Below the pieces are notes generated by a model. It was not told the DNA's origin, did no database searches, and saw only the letters and a program-made list of their open reading frames with translations. The position numbers and the translations under genes were made by a program. From Chryseobacterium sp. (GTDB lineage: Bacteria; Bacteroidota; Bacteroidia; Flavobacteriales; Weeksellaceae), in the NCBI RefSeq assembly GCF_029240215.1, contig NZ_JARBTK010000003.1:471599-535598 (forward strand): a DNA stretch of 64,000 nucleotides, in the 5' to 3' direction. Positions within the stretch are counted from its first letter, which is position 1. Every line of letters begins with the position of its first letter. Below are positions 37,005 to 44,840 of this stretch, piece by piece.

Positions 37005-37631
37005 TTACATATCAAGCTGTCTCTGAAATTCTTCAAGATATTTTGAAAGATGAAGACCATCTGCCAAACCGTGATGTGCTTCAATAGAAACCGGCAGATA
37101 TTTTTTACCATCTCTCGTATTAAATTTTCCAAAAGCTATTTTAGGAATACATTCTTTGGGATCAAAATTTGTAGGATGCAGCAATGCGCTGAAGGAATTC
37201 CAGGGAATTGTGGTGTGTCTGATGTGATTTATCGGCAAAACGTCATTGCTGATTCCTAAGCCAACAGAATTTTGCACGGTTTTTATCTGATCTTGTAAAC
37301 CTTTATTAAAAATATCAAAATCTGCTGAATAATGGAAAAAAGAGAATCCGAAAGTTCCGTCGGCTCTTCCGATTGTGCTTCCTACATGCACTTCATCATA
37401 TAAAATTACCTGATCATCTACAATTCTCATTTTAAGTTCGTCAACAGAATTTATCGCAACCATCGATTTGTAAAGATAGTAAGCAAAGAATGAATAGCCG
37501 TTTTCCTGTGCTTTGTTATAAGCTTTTGTACAGTCAACTTCTGTAGTAAAACCAAAATATGGACTTGTCATTTTCGAGAAAAATTCAAAATGCTCTTTTC
37601 TGTTCCATTTTTCGATGTCTATGATTTTCAT
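37005..37631 (-). CDS. CatA-like O-acetyltransferase
   Basis: 208-residue protein of the chloramphenicol acetyltransferase (type A) fold. The catalytic histidine motif is present as AHHGLADGLHL near residue 190, and GTFGFSFFHYSADF plus IPWNSFSALLHP match CAT positions. Many Bacteroidota have such chromosomal CatA-like enzymes whose real acceptor is unknown; resistance cannot be inferred. It lies 46 bases downstream of the HxlR gene on the same strand, so co-transcription is likely. Confidence 0.85.
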   Translation of the reverse strand: MKIIDIEKWNRKEHFEFFSKMTSPYFGFTTEVDCTKAYNKAQENGYSFFAYYLYKSMVAINSVDELKMRIVDDQVILYDEVHVGSTIGRADGTFGFSFFHYSADFDIFNKGLQDQIKTVQNSVGLGISNDVLPINHIRHTTIPWNSFSALLHPTNFDPKECIPKIAFGKFNTRDGKKYLPVSIEAHHGLADGLHLSKYLEEFQRQLDM

Positions 37632-37677
37632 TTGATTCTTGTAATATTTATTAATAGTTTTTTAATTATGAATGTAA

Positions 37678-38025
37678 TTAAACCGGAATTTCAAGTGTTT
37701 TCTCGTGTGTGTCAAATTGTTGCTCCCATTCTTCAAGTAAATTAAGAATAGGTAATAAAGCCAACCCTTTTTTGGTAAGTCTGTACTCAACTCTTGGCGG
37801 TAATTCTTTGAATTCCTGTCTGATTACGAGATTATCTTCTTCCATTTCTCTTAACTGATCTGTCAGAACTTTTCGGGAAATGACCGAAATTCTTGCGGCA
37901 ATTTCGCCAAATCTTAAGATGCGGTCTTTAATGACCATAACAATGACGGGTTTCCATTTACTGCCTAAAGCCGACATGGCTTTTCCGAGTGGGCAGCTGC
38001 AGTGTTTAATTTTTTCTTGTCTCAT
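37678..38025 (-). CDS. HxlR-family transcriptional regulator
   Basis: A 115-residue winged-helix regulator of the HxlR type, with the typical N-terminal cysteine motif HCSCPLGKAMSALGSKWKP (Cys9 and Cys11 may be redox or electrophile sensors, as in YodB/HypR). The HTH is RFGEIAARISVISRKVLTDQLREME and the wing is PPRVEYRLTKKG. It diverges from the old yellow enzyme gene, the usual layout for an HxlR that represses its neighbour; operator candidates are visible in the gap. Confidence 0.92.
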   Translation of the reverse strand: MRQEKIKHCSCPLGKAMSALGSKWKPVIVMVIKDRILRFGEIAARISVISRKVLTDQLREMEEDNLVIRQEFKELPPRVEYRLTKKGLALLPILNLLEEWEQQFDTHEKTLEIPV

Positions 38026-38030
38026 GGTTT

Positions 38031-38072
38031 GGTTACTAATTGGTTACTAATATAGGTTACAGCAAAGTTACC
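38031..38072. promoter_or_regulatory. Direct repeats and -7 element in HxlR/OYE gap
   Basis: GGTTACTAAT occurs at 38031-38040 and again at 38042-38051 (11-base period), then GGTTAC at 38055 and GTTACC at 38067. On the minus strand TAACTTTG (38063-38070) matches the Bacteroidota -7 element TAnnTTTG for the HxlR gene. I see no good TTG at the right -33 spacing. Regulator binding is inferred. Confidence 0.5.
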
Positions 38073-38113
38073 TGTTTTTTTCACATTTAAGATACAAAAG
38101 TAAACTATTATTA

Positions 38114-38128
38114 GTTACTTTGTGTAAC
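38114..38128. promoter_or_regulatory. Palindromic operator candidate before old yellow enzyme gene
   Basis: GTTAC-TTTGT-GTAAC is a perfect 5+5+5 inverted repeat 33 bases before the reductase start. It overlaps TTACTTTG, close to the -7 element, so a repressor bound here would block the promoter. HxlR proteins bind such GTAC-type palindromes in other bacteria. Confidence 0.55.
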
Positions 38129-38160
38129 AATTAAATAATAAAAATTTAAATTAATTTAAA

Positions 38161-39222
38161 ATGAGTATAAATACATTATTTACACCTTTTACTTATAAAA
38201 ATCTTACCTTAAACAACCGTTTGGTAATGGCACCTATGACGAGAGCACAATCAGATAATGGTGTTCCTACAAAAGAAATCGAAGCGTATTATGCAAGACG
38301 TGCTGCTTCTCATGTAGGTTTAATCTTATCTGAAGGAACGGTAATCAACAGACCTGCATCAAAAAACATGCAAAACATTCCCGATTTTTACGGAACGGAA
38401 GCATTGCAAGGTTGGAAAAAAGTGATTGATGCTGTACACAAGAATGGTGGTAAAATGGGACCTCAAATCTGGCACGTTGGTGACACCAGAAGTTCAGTAG
38501 ATTATCCAGCTGTTGATATGGAAAAAGCTTCTACAATGTCTTTGGAAGATATTCAGGAGACGATTGCACAATTCGCAGCGTCAGCAAAATCTGCTAAAGA
38601 TCTTGGGTTTGATTGTTTAGAAATTCACGGTGCTCACGGTTATCTGATCGATCAGTTTTTCTGGGAAGTAACTAATACAAGAACTGATGAATACGGAGGA
38701 AAAACATTAAAAGACAGAAGCAAATTTGCAATTGATGTTATCAAGGCAATGAGAGTTGCGGTAGGTGAAGATTTTACGATCATCATTCGTCTCTCTCAGT
38801 GGAAACAGCAGGATTACAAAACCAGATTGGCGGCTACTCCATCTGAAATGGAAGATTGGCTTCTACCGATGAAAGAAGCGGGAGTTGATATTTTCCACTG
38901 TTCACAACGTCGTTTTTGGGAACCTGAATTTGAAGGCTCCGATTTAAATTTCGCAGGTTGGGCAAAAAAAATAACAGGTCAGCCGACAATTACTGTAGGA
39001 TCTGTTGGTTTAAAAGGCGATTTCATGAGCGCATTTGCTGGCGAAGGAAGTGAAAAAACTGATCTTACCGAATTAATTCGCAGATTTGAGCGTCAGGATT
39101 TTGATCTGGTTGCTGTAGGTCGTGCATTATTGACAGATCATCAGTGGGTACAAAAAATAAAAGAAGGAAGAACTGAAGAAATTTCAGATTTTTCTGCTGA
39201 AAGTCTTGGCGTACTTTATTAA
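38161..39222 (+). CDS. Old yellow enzyme family NADH:flavin oxidoreductase
   Basis: FMN-containing TIM-barrel ene-reductase, 353 residues. N-terminal LVMAPMTRAQSDNGVPT, QIWHVGDTRSS (His region for substrate binding), and LEIHGAHGYLIDQFF followed by TNTRTDEYGG are the family motifs; VAVGRALLTDHQW binds FMN phosphate near the C-terminus. These enzymes reduce alpha,beta-unsaturated carbonyls, quinones and nitro compounds. Divergent from an HxlR gene, which fits induction by electrophiles (inference). A terminator follows 25 bases on. Confidence 0.93.
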   Translation: MSINTLFTPFTYKNLTLNNRLVMAPMTRAQSDNGVPTKEIEAYYARRAASHVGLILSEGTVINRPASKNMQNIPDFYGTEALQGWKKVIDAVHKNGGKMGPQIWHVGDTRSSVDYPAVDMEKASTMSLEDIQETIAQFAASAKSAKDLGFDCLEIHGAHGYLIDQFFWEVTNTRTDEYGGKTLKDRSKFAIDVIKAMRVAVGEDFTIIIRLSQWKQQDYKTRLAATPSEMEDWLLPMKEAGVDIFHCSQRRFWEPEFEGSDLNFAGWAKKITGQPTITVGSVGLKGDFMSAFAGEGSEKTDLTELIRRFERQDFDLVAVGRALLTDHQWVQKIKEGRTEEISDFSAESLGVLY

Positions 39223-39246
39223 TTTGATTTAAATAAATAGTTAGTG

Positions 39247-39277
39247 AAAGCAGTTTCGTTGTGAAACTGCTTTTTTA
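39247..39277 (+). terminator. Terminator after old yellow enzyme gene
   Basis: AAAGCAGTTTC and GAAACTGCTTT pair perfectly (11 bp) around GTTGT, followed by a T run. Confidence 0.88.
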
Positions 39278-39580
39278 TGCTGTGGTGTGTGATATTGGAA
39301 ATATTTTATTAAAATATATTGCAATGTTTTTTTTTAATGTCAAAAGATACACAGTGATTAAATCCGGAGATAAATATTTATTTCCGGTAAAGTAAGCATT
39401 ATCAGGTTTAATCAAAAAACTTGGTCGATTTTTTGATGTTTTATAACCTGTTAAATAATTTTCACAGGTAAATGATGTTTTTTTGAGTTAAAATAACTCA
39501 GGAAAATCAAATGATGAATGTTATTAAAAAATTTCAAAAAAAGTCAAATAAAATATTTACTCACCACTTATAAAAATAAA
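39278..39580. other. Non-coding gap with three palindromes
   Basis: The 303 bases before the aldo/keto reductase start show no coding frame but three inverted repeats: a 24-base near-palindrome at 39364-39387 (ends CCGGA/TCCGG), ATCAAAAAA/TTTTTTGAT at 39411-39437, and TGAGTTA-AAA-TAACTCA at 39484-39500. The last is a good operator candidate; the others may be structural or remnants. Confidence 0.5.
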
Positions 39581-40564
39581 ATGGAATACAGAAAATTAGG
39601 AAACAGTGATTTAAAAATGTCAACAATTACTTTCGGAGCTTGGGCTGCAGGAGGCTGGATGTGGGGAAGTACAGACAGAAACGATGCTATCGAAGCCATA
39701 AAAGCATCTTATGAAGCCGGCGTAACATCAATCGACACTGCACCAATCTACGGACAGGGAACCAGCGAAGAAATCGTAGGTGAAGCCATCAAAGGAATCT
39801 CAAGAGATAAGGTTCAGATCCTGACAAAATTCGGGATGCGATGGGATCTCGCAAAAGGAGATTTTGGGTTTAATAGCTTCAAAAATAATGGTGATGCGAT
39901 CGATGTCTACAAATATGCCGGAAAAGAAAGTATCATGTATGAATGCGAACAAAGTTTAAAAAGATTAGGAACAGATTATATCGATTTATATCAAATCCAC
40001 TGGCCAGATTCTACAACTCCGATTGATGAGACTTTTGAGGCTGTTTCAAGGCTGATTGAGCAGGGAAAAGTACGTTTTGCAGGAGTCTGTAATTATGATG
40101 CAGCACAAATGAGCGAAGCTGAAAAAACGTTGAACTTAGTTTCGAATCAGATTCCTTTCAGCATGGTGAATCGTGAAATTGAAAAGGAAACTGTACCCTA
40201 CTGTATTGAAAATAACAAATCTATTTTGGCATACAGCCCATTGGAAAGAGGATTGCTGACAGGAAAAATCACGCCAGATTACAAATTTCAGGAAGGTGAT
40301 CACAGAGCAAATCATCCACATTTTCAGCCCGACTTTATTGAAAAAACGAATAAGCTTTTAGAAAGAATAAAACCCATTGCAGAAGAGCATAATGCAAGTC
40401 TGGGACAGTTGGTTCTTCGCTGGACGATTGAAAGACCGGGAATTACAATCGCTTTGGCGGGAGCAAGAAATGCTGAACAGGCTGTGCAAAATGCAAAAGC
40501 AATTGATATTCAATTAAGCAAAGAGGAATTAAATATGATTGATAATTTGGTTAATGCTTTTTAA
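39581..40564 (+). CDS. Aldo/keto reductase
   Basis: Cytosolic NADP-dependent reductase, 327 residues from the ATG at 39581 (an upstream frame to 39518 reads KNFKKSQIKYLL and is not typical). The catalytic tetrad is Asp52 and Tyr57 in IDTAPIYGQGTSE, Lys83 in LTKFGM and His140 in YQIHWPD. The NADP-binding end reads GITIALAGARNAEQAVQNA. It is followed 36 bases later by a second AKR-family gene that may share the transcript. Confidence 0.92.
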   Translation: MEYRKLGNSDLKMSTITFGAWAAGGWMWGSTDRNDAIEAIKASYEAGVTSIDTAPIYGQGTSEEIVGEAIKGISRDKVQILTKFGMRWDLAKGDFGFNSFKNNGDAIDVYKYAGKESIMYECEQSLKRLGTDYIDLYQIHWPDSTTPIDETFEAVSRLIEQGKVRFAGVCNYDAAQMSEAEKTLNLVSNQIPFSMVNREIEKETVPYCIENNKSILAYSPLERGLLTGKITPDYKFQEGDHRANHPHFQPDFIEKTNKLLERIKPIAEEHNASLGQLVLRWTIERPGITIALAGARNAEQAVQNAKAIDIQLSKEELNMIDNLVNAF

Positions 40565-40600
40565 ATTTTAAAAAACACCACACACAAAATTATTAATACA

Positions 40601-41722
40601 ATGGAAAGAAGAACATTCATCAAAAACAGCGGACTTGCAGCAGCGGGATTAATGGCTTCTTCGGCAGTACCCGTTTTTGCGTCAAATTTATTTAAAGAAA
40701 ATAGTATGGAACAATTTGAAAATACAGGATTAGGAAAAAGATTCAGACCAAAAAACAAATCAGGTTTCGGCGGTGTTGCTTTAGGAAATGGATTCAATAT
40801 AAACCCCGATATCGAATGTTTACAATCTATAGAAGCGGCATGGAACTCTGGAGTACGGTATTTTGATACTTCACCTTGGTACGGTTTGGGACTCAGCGAA
40901 CACAGAATGGGATTGTTTCTGAAAGATAAAAAACGTGATGAGTTCACACTTTCTACAAAGATGGGAAGAATTCTGAAGCCTCATGACGATTTTAAATTAG
41001 ATGGTCTTTGGAAAGGAAAACTTAATTTTTCTTACGAATACGATTATTCTGCGGCAGGAGCTAGAAAAAGTGTTGAAGACAGCCTTCAAAGATTAGGAGT
41101 TGCCTCATTAGATATCGTTTTCATTCACGATTTGTCTCCTGACAATAAAGATATGAAGAGCGATTGGCTAAAATATTTTGATATTGCTGCAAAAGGTGCA
41201 ATGCCTGAACTGATCAAAATGCGCGAAGAAGGTTTGATCAAAGGTTGGGGATTGGGTGTCAATACCATTGAGCCGATTCTGAAAGCGATTGAGGTTTCAG
41301 ATCCGGATATTTTCCTTTCTGCATGTCAGTATTCTTTAATTCATCACACCGATGATCTGAATAAAGTGTTCCCGAAAGCTGCTGAAAAAGATATTTCAAT
41401 TGTTGTCGGAGCGCCATTATGTGCCGGTTTTCTTTCAGGAAAAGACAGATACTTATACAATGGAGATTTTCCAACTGGTGTCAAAGAAAAATTAGCAGCA
41501 TTACAAAGAGTTGCCAATAATCATAAAGTAGATCTCAGAACTGCCGCATTACAGTTTGCAGCTGCTCCGGATGTTGTATCAGGAGTCATTCCCGGATCGC
41601 ATACCGTAAAACAGGCTCAGGAAAATGCAGCATCTTTTCTTGCAAAAATTCCCGCAGATTTCTGGGCTCAACTTAAAAAGGAAAAACTAATTGAAGCCGA
41701 CGCTCCGATACCCAAAGGATAA
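40601..41722 (+). CDS. Exported aldo/keto reductase with twin-arginine signal
   Basis: A 373-residue AKR-fold protein with an N-terminal twin-arginine signal (MERRTFIKNSGLAAAGLMAS, RR at 3-4), so a folded, cofactor-bearing protein may be exported. Catalytic residues are Asp89 and Tyr94 in FDTSPWYGLGLSEHRMG, Lys120 in LSTKMGR and His176 in FIHDLSPD. It resembles D-threo-aldose 1-dehydrogenase/L-fucose dehydrogenase-like AKRs more than the upstream neighbour. Having NAD(P) in the periplasm is unusual, and the substrate is unknown. Confidence 0.88.
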   Translation: MERRTFIKNSGLAAAGLMASSAVPVFASNLFKENSMEQFENTGLGKRFRPKNKSGFGGVALGNGFNINPDIECLQSIEAAWNSGVRYFDTSPWYGLGLSEHRMGLFLKDKKRDEFTLSTKMGRILKPHDDFKLDGLWKGKLNFSYEYDYSAAGARKSVEDSLQRLGVASLDIVFIHDLSPDNKDMKSDWLKYFDIAAKGAMPELIKMREEGLIKGWGLGVNTIEPILKAIEVSDPDIFLSACQYSLIHHTDDLNKVFPKAAEKDISIVVGAPLCAGFLSGKDRYLYNGDFPTGVKEKLAALQRVANNHKVDLRTAALQFAAAPDVVSGVIPGSHTVKQAQENAASFLAKIPADFWAQLKKEKLIEADAPIPKG

Positions 41723-41840
41723 ATAGCGAAATCTAAAAAATATCTTTAAAGATTAACCGAAAGCATCAGTTTTTTGAAAGACAGAATTCGGCGATTTCAG
41801 GTTTCAAGAGAAATTAGAGTTATTAATTTAAAAGAGTAAA

Positions 41841-42686
41841 ATGAATTCAGAAAAAATAGGTTTCATAGGTTTAGGAAATATGGGACATCCGATGGCAAAA
41901 AATCTTGAAAAAGCAGGAGTTCCGTTATCAGTTTTTAATAGAACAATTGAAAAAGCAGATGATTTTAAAGAAAAATCAAAAGTCTGCAAAAGTGTAACCG
42001 AGCTTGTAGAAAACAGTGATATCATCTTTACAATGCTTACTAATGATGACGCTTTGAAAGCAGTGTATGAAGAAATTTTAAAACTCAATATTACCGGGAA
42101 ATTATTCGTAGACATGAGCACGGTTTCTCCCGAGGCCTCAAACGAAGTCGGAAATGCTCTAAAAATAAAAGAAGCCTCTTTCATTGACGCTCCCGTTGCC
42201 GGAAGTACGAAACCTGCAGCCGAAGGAACTTTAATTATCATGACAGGTGGCGAAGAAAAAGACCTACAACGTGCAGAGCCTTACTTACAAATATTAGGAA
42301 AAAGCATTAAACATTTAGGCAAGAACGGGAAAGGTTTGGCAGCAAAATTGTCGGTCAATTATTTTATTTCAACGATTTATCAAGGATTGGCAGAGACGGT
42401 TTTATTTTCAGATTCATTGGGAATTGACCGCAAAGATATGTTGGAAATCATCAATGAAAGTGCAAGCGGAAGTGGTGCTACTAAAGTGAAAACTCAGTTG
42501 TTGGTCGATGAAAATTTTGCCCCTGCGTTTGCTTTAGATTTGATGTTGAAAGATATTTTGCTTGCTAAAAATGCAGGAGCTGATTATCCGTTATCAAAAA
42601 CGCTGATCGAAACTTACCAAGCTGCTCATGATGCAGGTTTCGGGAAGGACGATGTGATCGGAATTATCAATTATCTGAAAAAATAA
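41841..42686 (+). CDS. 3-hydroxyisobutyrate dehydrogenase-family reductase
   Basis: NAD(P)-dependent beta-hydroxyacid dehydrogenase, 281 residues. Rossmann motif GFIGLGNMGHPMAKNL (7-22), substrate loop DAPVAGSTKPAAEGTL at about 117-131, and the catalytic lysine Lys169 in GKGLAAKLSVN. Many family members (e.g. glyoxylate/succinic semialdehyde reductases) share these motifs. It is 28-37 bases before a cupin gene, so it may lead the following cupin-DoxX-PPC genes. Confidence 0.92.
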   Translation: MNSEKIGFIGLGNMGHPMAKNLEKAGVPLSVFNRTIEKADDFKEKSKVCKSVTELVENSDIIFTMLTNDDALKAVYEEILKLNITGKLFVDMSTVSPEASNEVGNALKIKEASFIDAPVAGSTKPAAEGTLIIMTGGEEKDLQRAEPYLQILGKSIKHLGKNGKGLAAKLSVNYFISTIYQGLAETVLFSDSLGIDRKDMLEIINESASGSGATKVKTQLLVDENFAPAFALDLMLKDILLAKNAGADYPLSKTLIETYQAAHDAGFGKDDVIGIINYLKK

Positions 42687-42723
42687 AAATAACATTAGCC
42701 TTATAATAATTCCTTTGAATGCT

Positions 42724-43239
42724 ATGCTGAATCAAGAAACTGTTCCCGAAAAATATCTTTTTAAAGATAACGGAATAATTCCGAACAGTAAATATCCCGT
42801 TTTGATCTATCGGAATGTCTTTACAGATCGTGGAATAAAAGGTGCAGAATGGCTTGAGCAAAAGTTTAAACAAAATAATTGGTATAATTCATGGCGATGG
42901 GGAATTTACCCCTTTCATCATTATCACAGTAATACGCACGAGACTTTGGGAGTTTTTCAGGGTTTTGCGGAAGTTCTGATAGGTGGTTTCAAGGGAAAGA
43001 AAGTGAAAATTTCTGCTGGTGATATTATCATCATTCCTGCAGGAGTAGGTCATAAATGTCTTCGTCATTCTGAAGATTTTACGGTAGTCGGAGCTTATGC
43101 TGAAGGAAAAGAACCTGATCTTGTAAAAGAAAGCGAAACGGTAAAGCGTGATGCTGCATTGAAAAATATTACTGAAGTTCCAATTCCGTCACAAGATCCT
43201 TTGATGGGAAATAAGGGATTAGTTCATATCTGGAAATGA
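42724..43239 (+). CDS. Cupin-fold protein
   Basis: A single-domain cupin of about 171 residues starting at ATG 42724 (a TTG 9 bases upstream would add three residues). The metal-binding-type motifs are HHYHSNTHETLGVFQG (histidines and Glu of motif 1) and IIIPAGVGHKCLRHS (motif 2). The sequence WYNSWRWGIYPFHHYHS is typical of a Bacteroidota group of unknown function. Its stop overlaps the start of the DoxX gene by four bases (ATGA), so translation is coupled. Confidence 0.82.
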   Translation: MLNQETVPEKYLFKDNGIIPNSKYPVLIYRNVFTDRGIKGAEWLEQKFKQNNWYNSWRWGIYPFHHYHSNTHETLGVFQGFAEVLIGGFKGKKVKISAGDIIIIPAGVGHKCLRHSEDFTVVGAYAEGKEPDLVKESETVKRDAALKNITEVPIPSQDPLMGNKGLVHIWK

Positions 43240-43646
43240 AAAATAAAACTATGAAAGATTTTAAAACAATTTTCTTCTTTTTAAAACTTCCCATATCCAT
43301 TTCATTAGCAGGACACGGATTGGTAAGAATACCGAAATTACAGATATTTGCTGAAGGAATGGTCAAATCAATGGAAAAATCTGTGATACCTGAAGCGTTG
43401 ATGATGCCTTTTGGATATATTTTGCCGTTTCTGGAAGCAATCGTAGGAATTTTTCTATTGATTGGTTTTAAACCTAAACTGTCAATCTACGCTGCAATTT
43501 CTCTAATGACAATTTTGATTTTTGGAAGCAGCTCTGTTGAAAATTGGTCAGCAGTTGAAGCACAACTACTCCATTCTTTATATCTTTTTGTTCTTTTGTG
43601 GTTTTATTTAAAATATAGTTCTGAAGAAAATCAACCATTAATATAA
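43236..43646 (+). CDS. DoxX-family membrane protein
   Basis: A 136-residue protein with four membrane helices (FFFLKLPISISLAGHGLV; PFGYILPFLEAIVGIFLLIG; AAISLMTILIFG; LYLFVLLWFYLKY). The GHGLVRIPKLQIFAEGMVK region matches DoxX-like proteins, thought to act in membrane redox or sulfur metabolism; exact role unknown. It overlaps the cupin gene at its start and ends 4 bases before the PPC-domain gene, so the three are one operon. Confidence 0.8.
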   Translation: MKNKTMKDFKTIFFFLKLPISISLAGHGLVRIPKLQIFAEGMVKSMEKSVIPEALMMPFGYILPFLEAIVGIFLLIGFKPKLSIYAAISLMTILIFGSSSVENWSAVEAQLLHSLYLFVLLWFYLKYSSEENQPLI

Positions 43647-43650
43647 AGTT

Positions 43651-44106
43651 ATGAATGAACGAATTTTAAAAGGCGAACTTTGGACTGCCAAAAAAGTTGA
43701 GAACAAATATGTTGTCAGTATCAAAGACCAATCAAGTATTGTACAGGCTTTGACATATTTTGTTTTGAATCAGAATATCAAATCAGGTCAGGTTACAGGA
43801 ATTGGTGCTGTAAATGAAGCTGCGTTGCGTTTTTTTGATTTTTCAACTAAAGATTATGTCGACAAAAAGTTTGACGAACAGATGGAAGTTACCAATATTT
43901 CAGGAAATGTTTCTTTGCTTGACGATAAACCATTGCTTCATCTTCATATTACTTTAGGCAGACAGGATTATTCTGCAATTGCCGGACATTTACTGGATGC
44001 AAAAATACGAGGAGCAGGAGAATTTTTCTTTTACCCATTGGCAATAGAAATTCATAAATCTAAAAACGAAGATGTAGGAATCAATTTTTATGATTTTGAA
44101 AAGTAA
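43651..44106 (+). CDS. PPC (DUF296) domain protein
   Basis: A 151-residue protein consisting of a PPC/DUF296 domain (plants and prokaryotes conserved). Conserved parts are TGIGAVNEAALRFF and HLHITLGRQDYSAIAGHLL followed by GAGEFFFYPL. Prokaryotic members trimerise and bind metal or nucleotide; they may regulate transcription, though direct DNA binding is not established here. It follows the DoxX gene by 4 bases and is the last of the cupin-DoxX-PPC set. Confidence 0.9.
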   Translation: MNERILKGELWTAKKVENKYVVSIKDQSSIVQALTYFVLNQNIKSGQVTGIGAVNEAALRFFDFSTKDYVDKKFDEQMEVTNISGNVSLLDDKPLLHLHITLGRQDYSAIAGHLLDAKIRGAGEFFFYPLAIEIHKSKNEDVGINFYDFEK

Positions 44107-44142
44107 TTTGAGAAACAGTAATTTTACACTATATTTTTTCAA

Positions 44143-44724
44143 ATGTTTGACATTCTCATTTCTCATATTCAAAATAAAGTTGAGTTAACTGATGATCAAA
44201 AAGATGATTTACAGTCATTTTTTATGGTTAAAAAACTTCTTAAAAAGCAATTTCTGTTGCAGGAAGGCGAGATTTGCACCCATCTTTCTTTTGTAAGTAG
44301 AGGTTTGCTGAAATCTTATTTTATCGATGAAAAAGGAAGTGAGCACATCAATATGTTTGCTTTTGAAGGTTGGTGGATTTCTGATTTCAAAAGTTTTATC
44401 AGTCAGGAAAAAGCAGTTTTGAATATTGATGCAGTCGAAGAAACTGAATTATTAATGATAAGTCTCGAAGATTATGAAAAACTGATGATTAAAATTCCGG
44501 TGATGGATCGCTATTTCAGGATTTTGTATCAGAACAGCTTAGTGACAAAAGATTATCGGTTAATTGCTTCAAACAGCTACACAGCCGAAGAAAAATATCT
44601 TGAGTTGGCTCAAAGAAATCCTGAAATGATCAAAAGAATTCCACATAATTTGATTGCTTCATTTTTAGGATTGGCTCCTGAAACAGTCAGCAGAATTCGC
44701 AAAAAATTATTATTGAAAGGCTAA
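44143..44724 (+). CDS. Crp/Fnr-family regulator 1
   Basis: A 193-residue regulator with a cyclic-nucleotide-binding-type beta barrel (about 30-120; LLQEGEICTHLSFVSRGLLKSY) and a C-terminal HTH (about 148-193) of the shortened type: NLIASFLGLAPETVSRIRKKL. Of the Bacteroidota Crp-like kind where the effector is often not cAMP. It follows the PPC gene by 36 bases and may control that operon (inference). Confidence 0.88.
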   Translation: MFDILISHIQNKVELTDDQKDDLQSFFMVKKLLKKQFLLQEGEICTHLSFVSRGLLKSYFIDEKGSEHINMFAFEGWWISDFKSFISQEKAVLNIDAVEETELLMISLEDYEKLMIKIPVMDRYFRILYQNSLVTKDYRLIASNSYTAEEKYLELAQRNPEMIKRIPHNLIASFLGLAPETVSRIRKKLLLKG

Positions 44725-44840
44725 ATTCAAGCTTTCAGGTAAACTTTAAATTTAATTAATTGAGATCAACTGAAACTCATGATCTGGATCAAGTGCTTTC
44801 TATTGTAATCACCATAGCTTTGTAGAAGAAATTTTACAAA

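Noticed and set aside
37005..37631. Chloramphenicol resistance gene call
   Set aside because: The CAT fold is supported but chromosomal CatA-like enzymes in this phylum have no proven resistance role, so only the fold is claimed.
38624..38700. Possible tRNA or riboswitch-like stem regions in old yellow enzyme gene
   Set aside because: Any stems are inside a clearly coding region and no cloverleaf or conserved riboswitch core is present.
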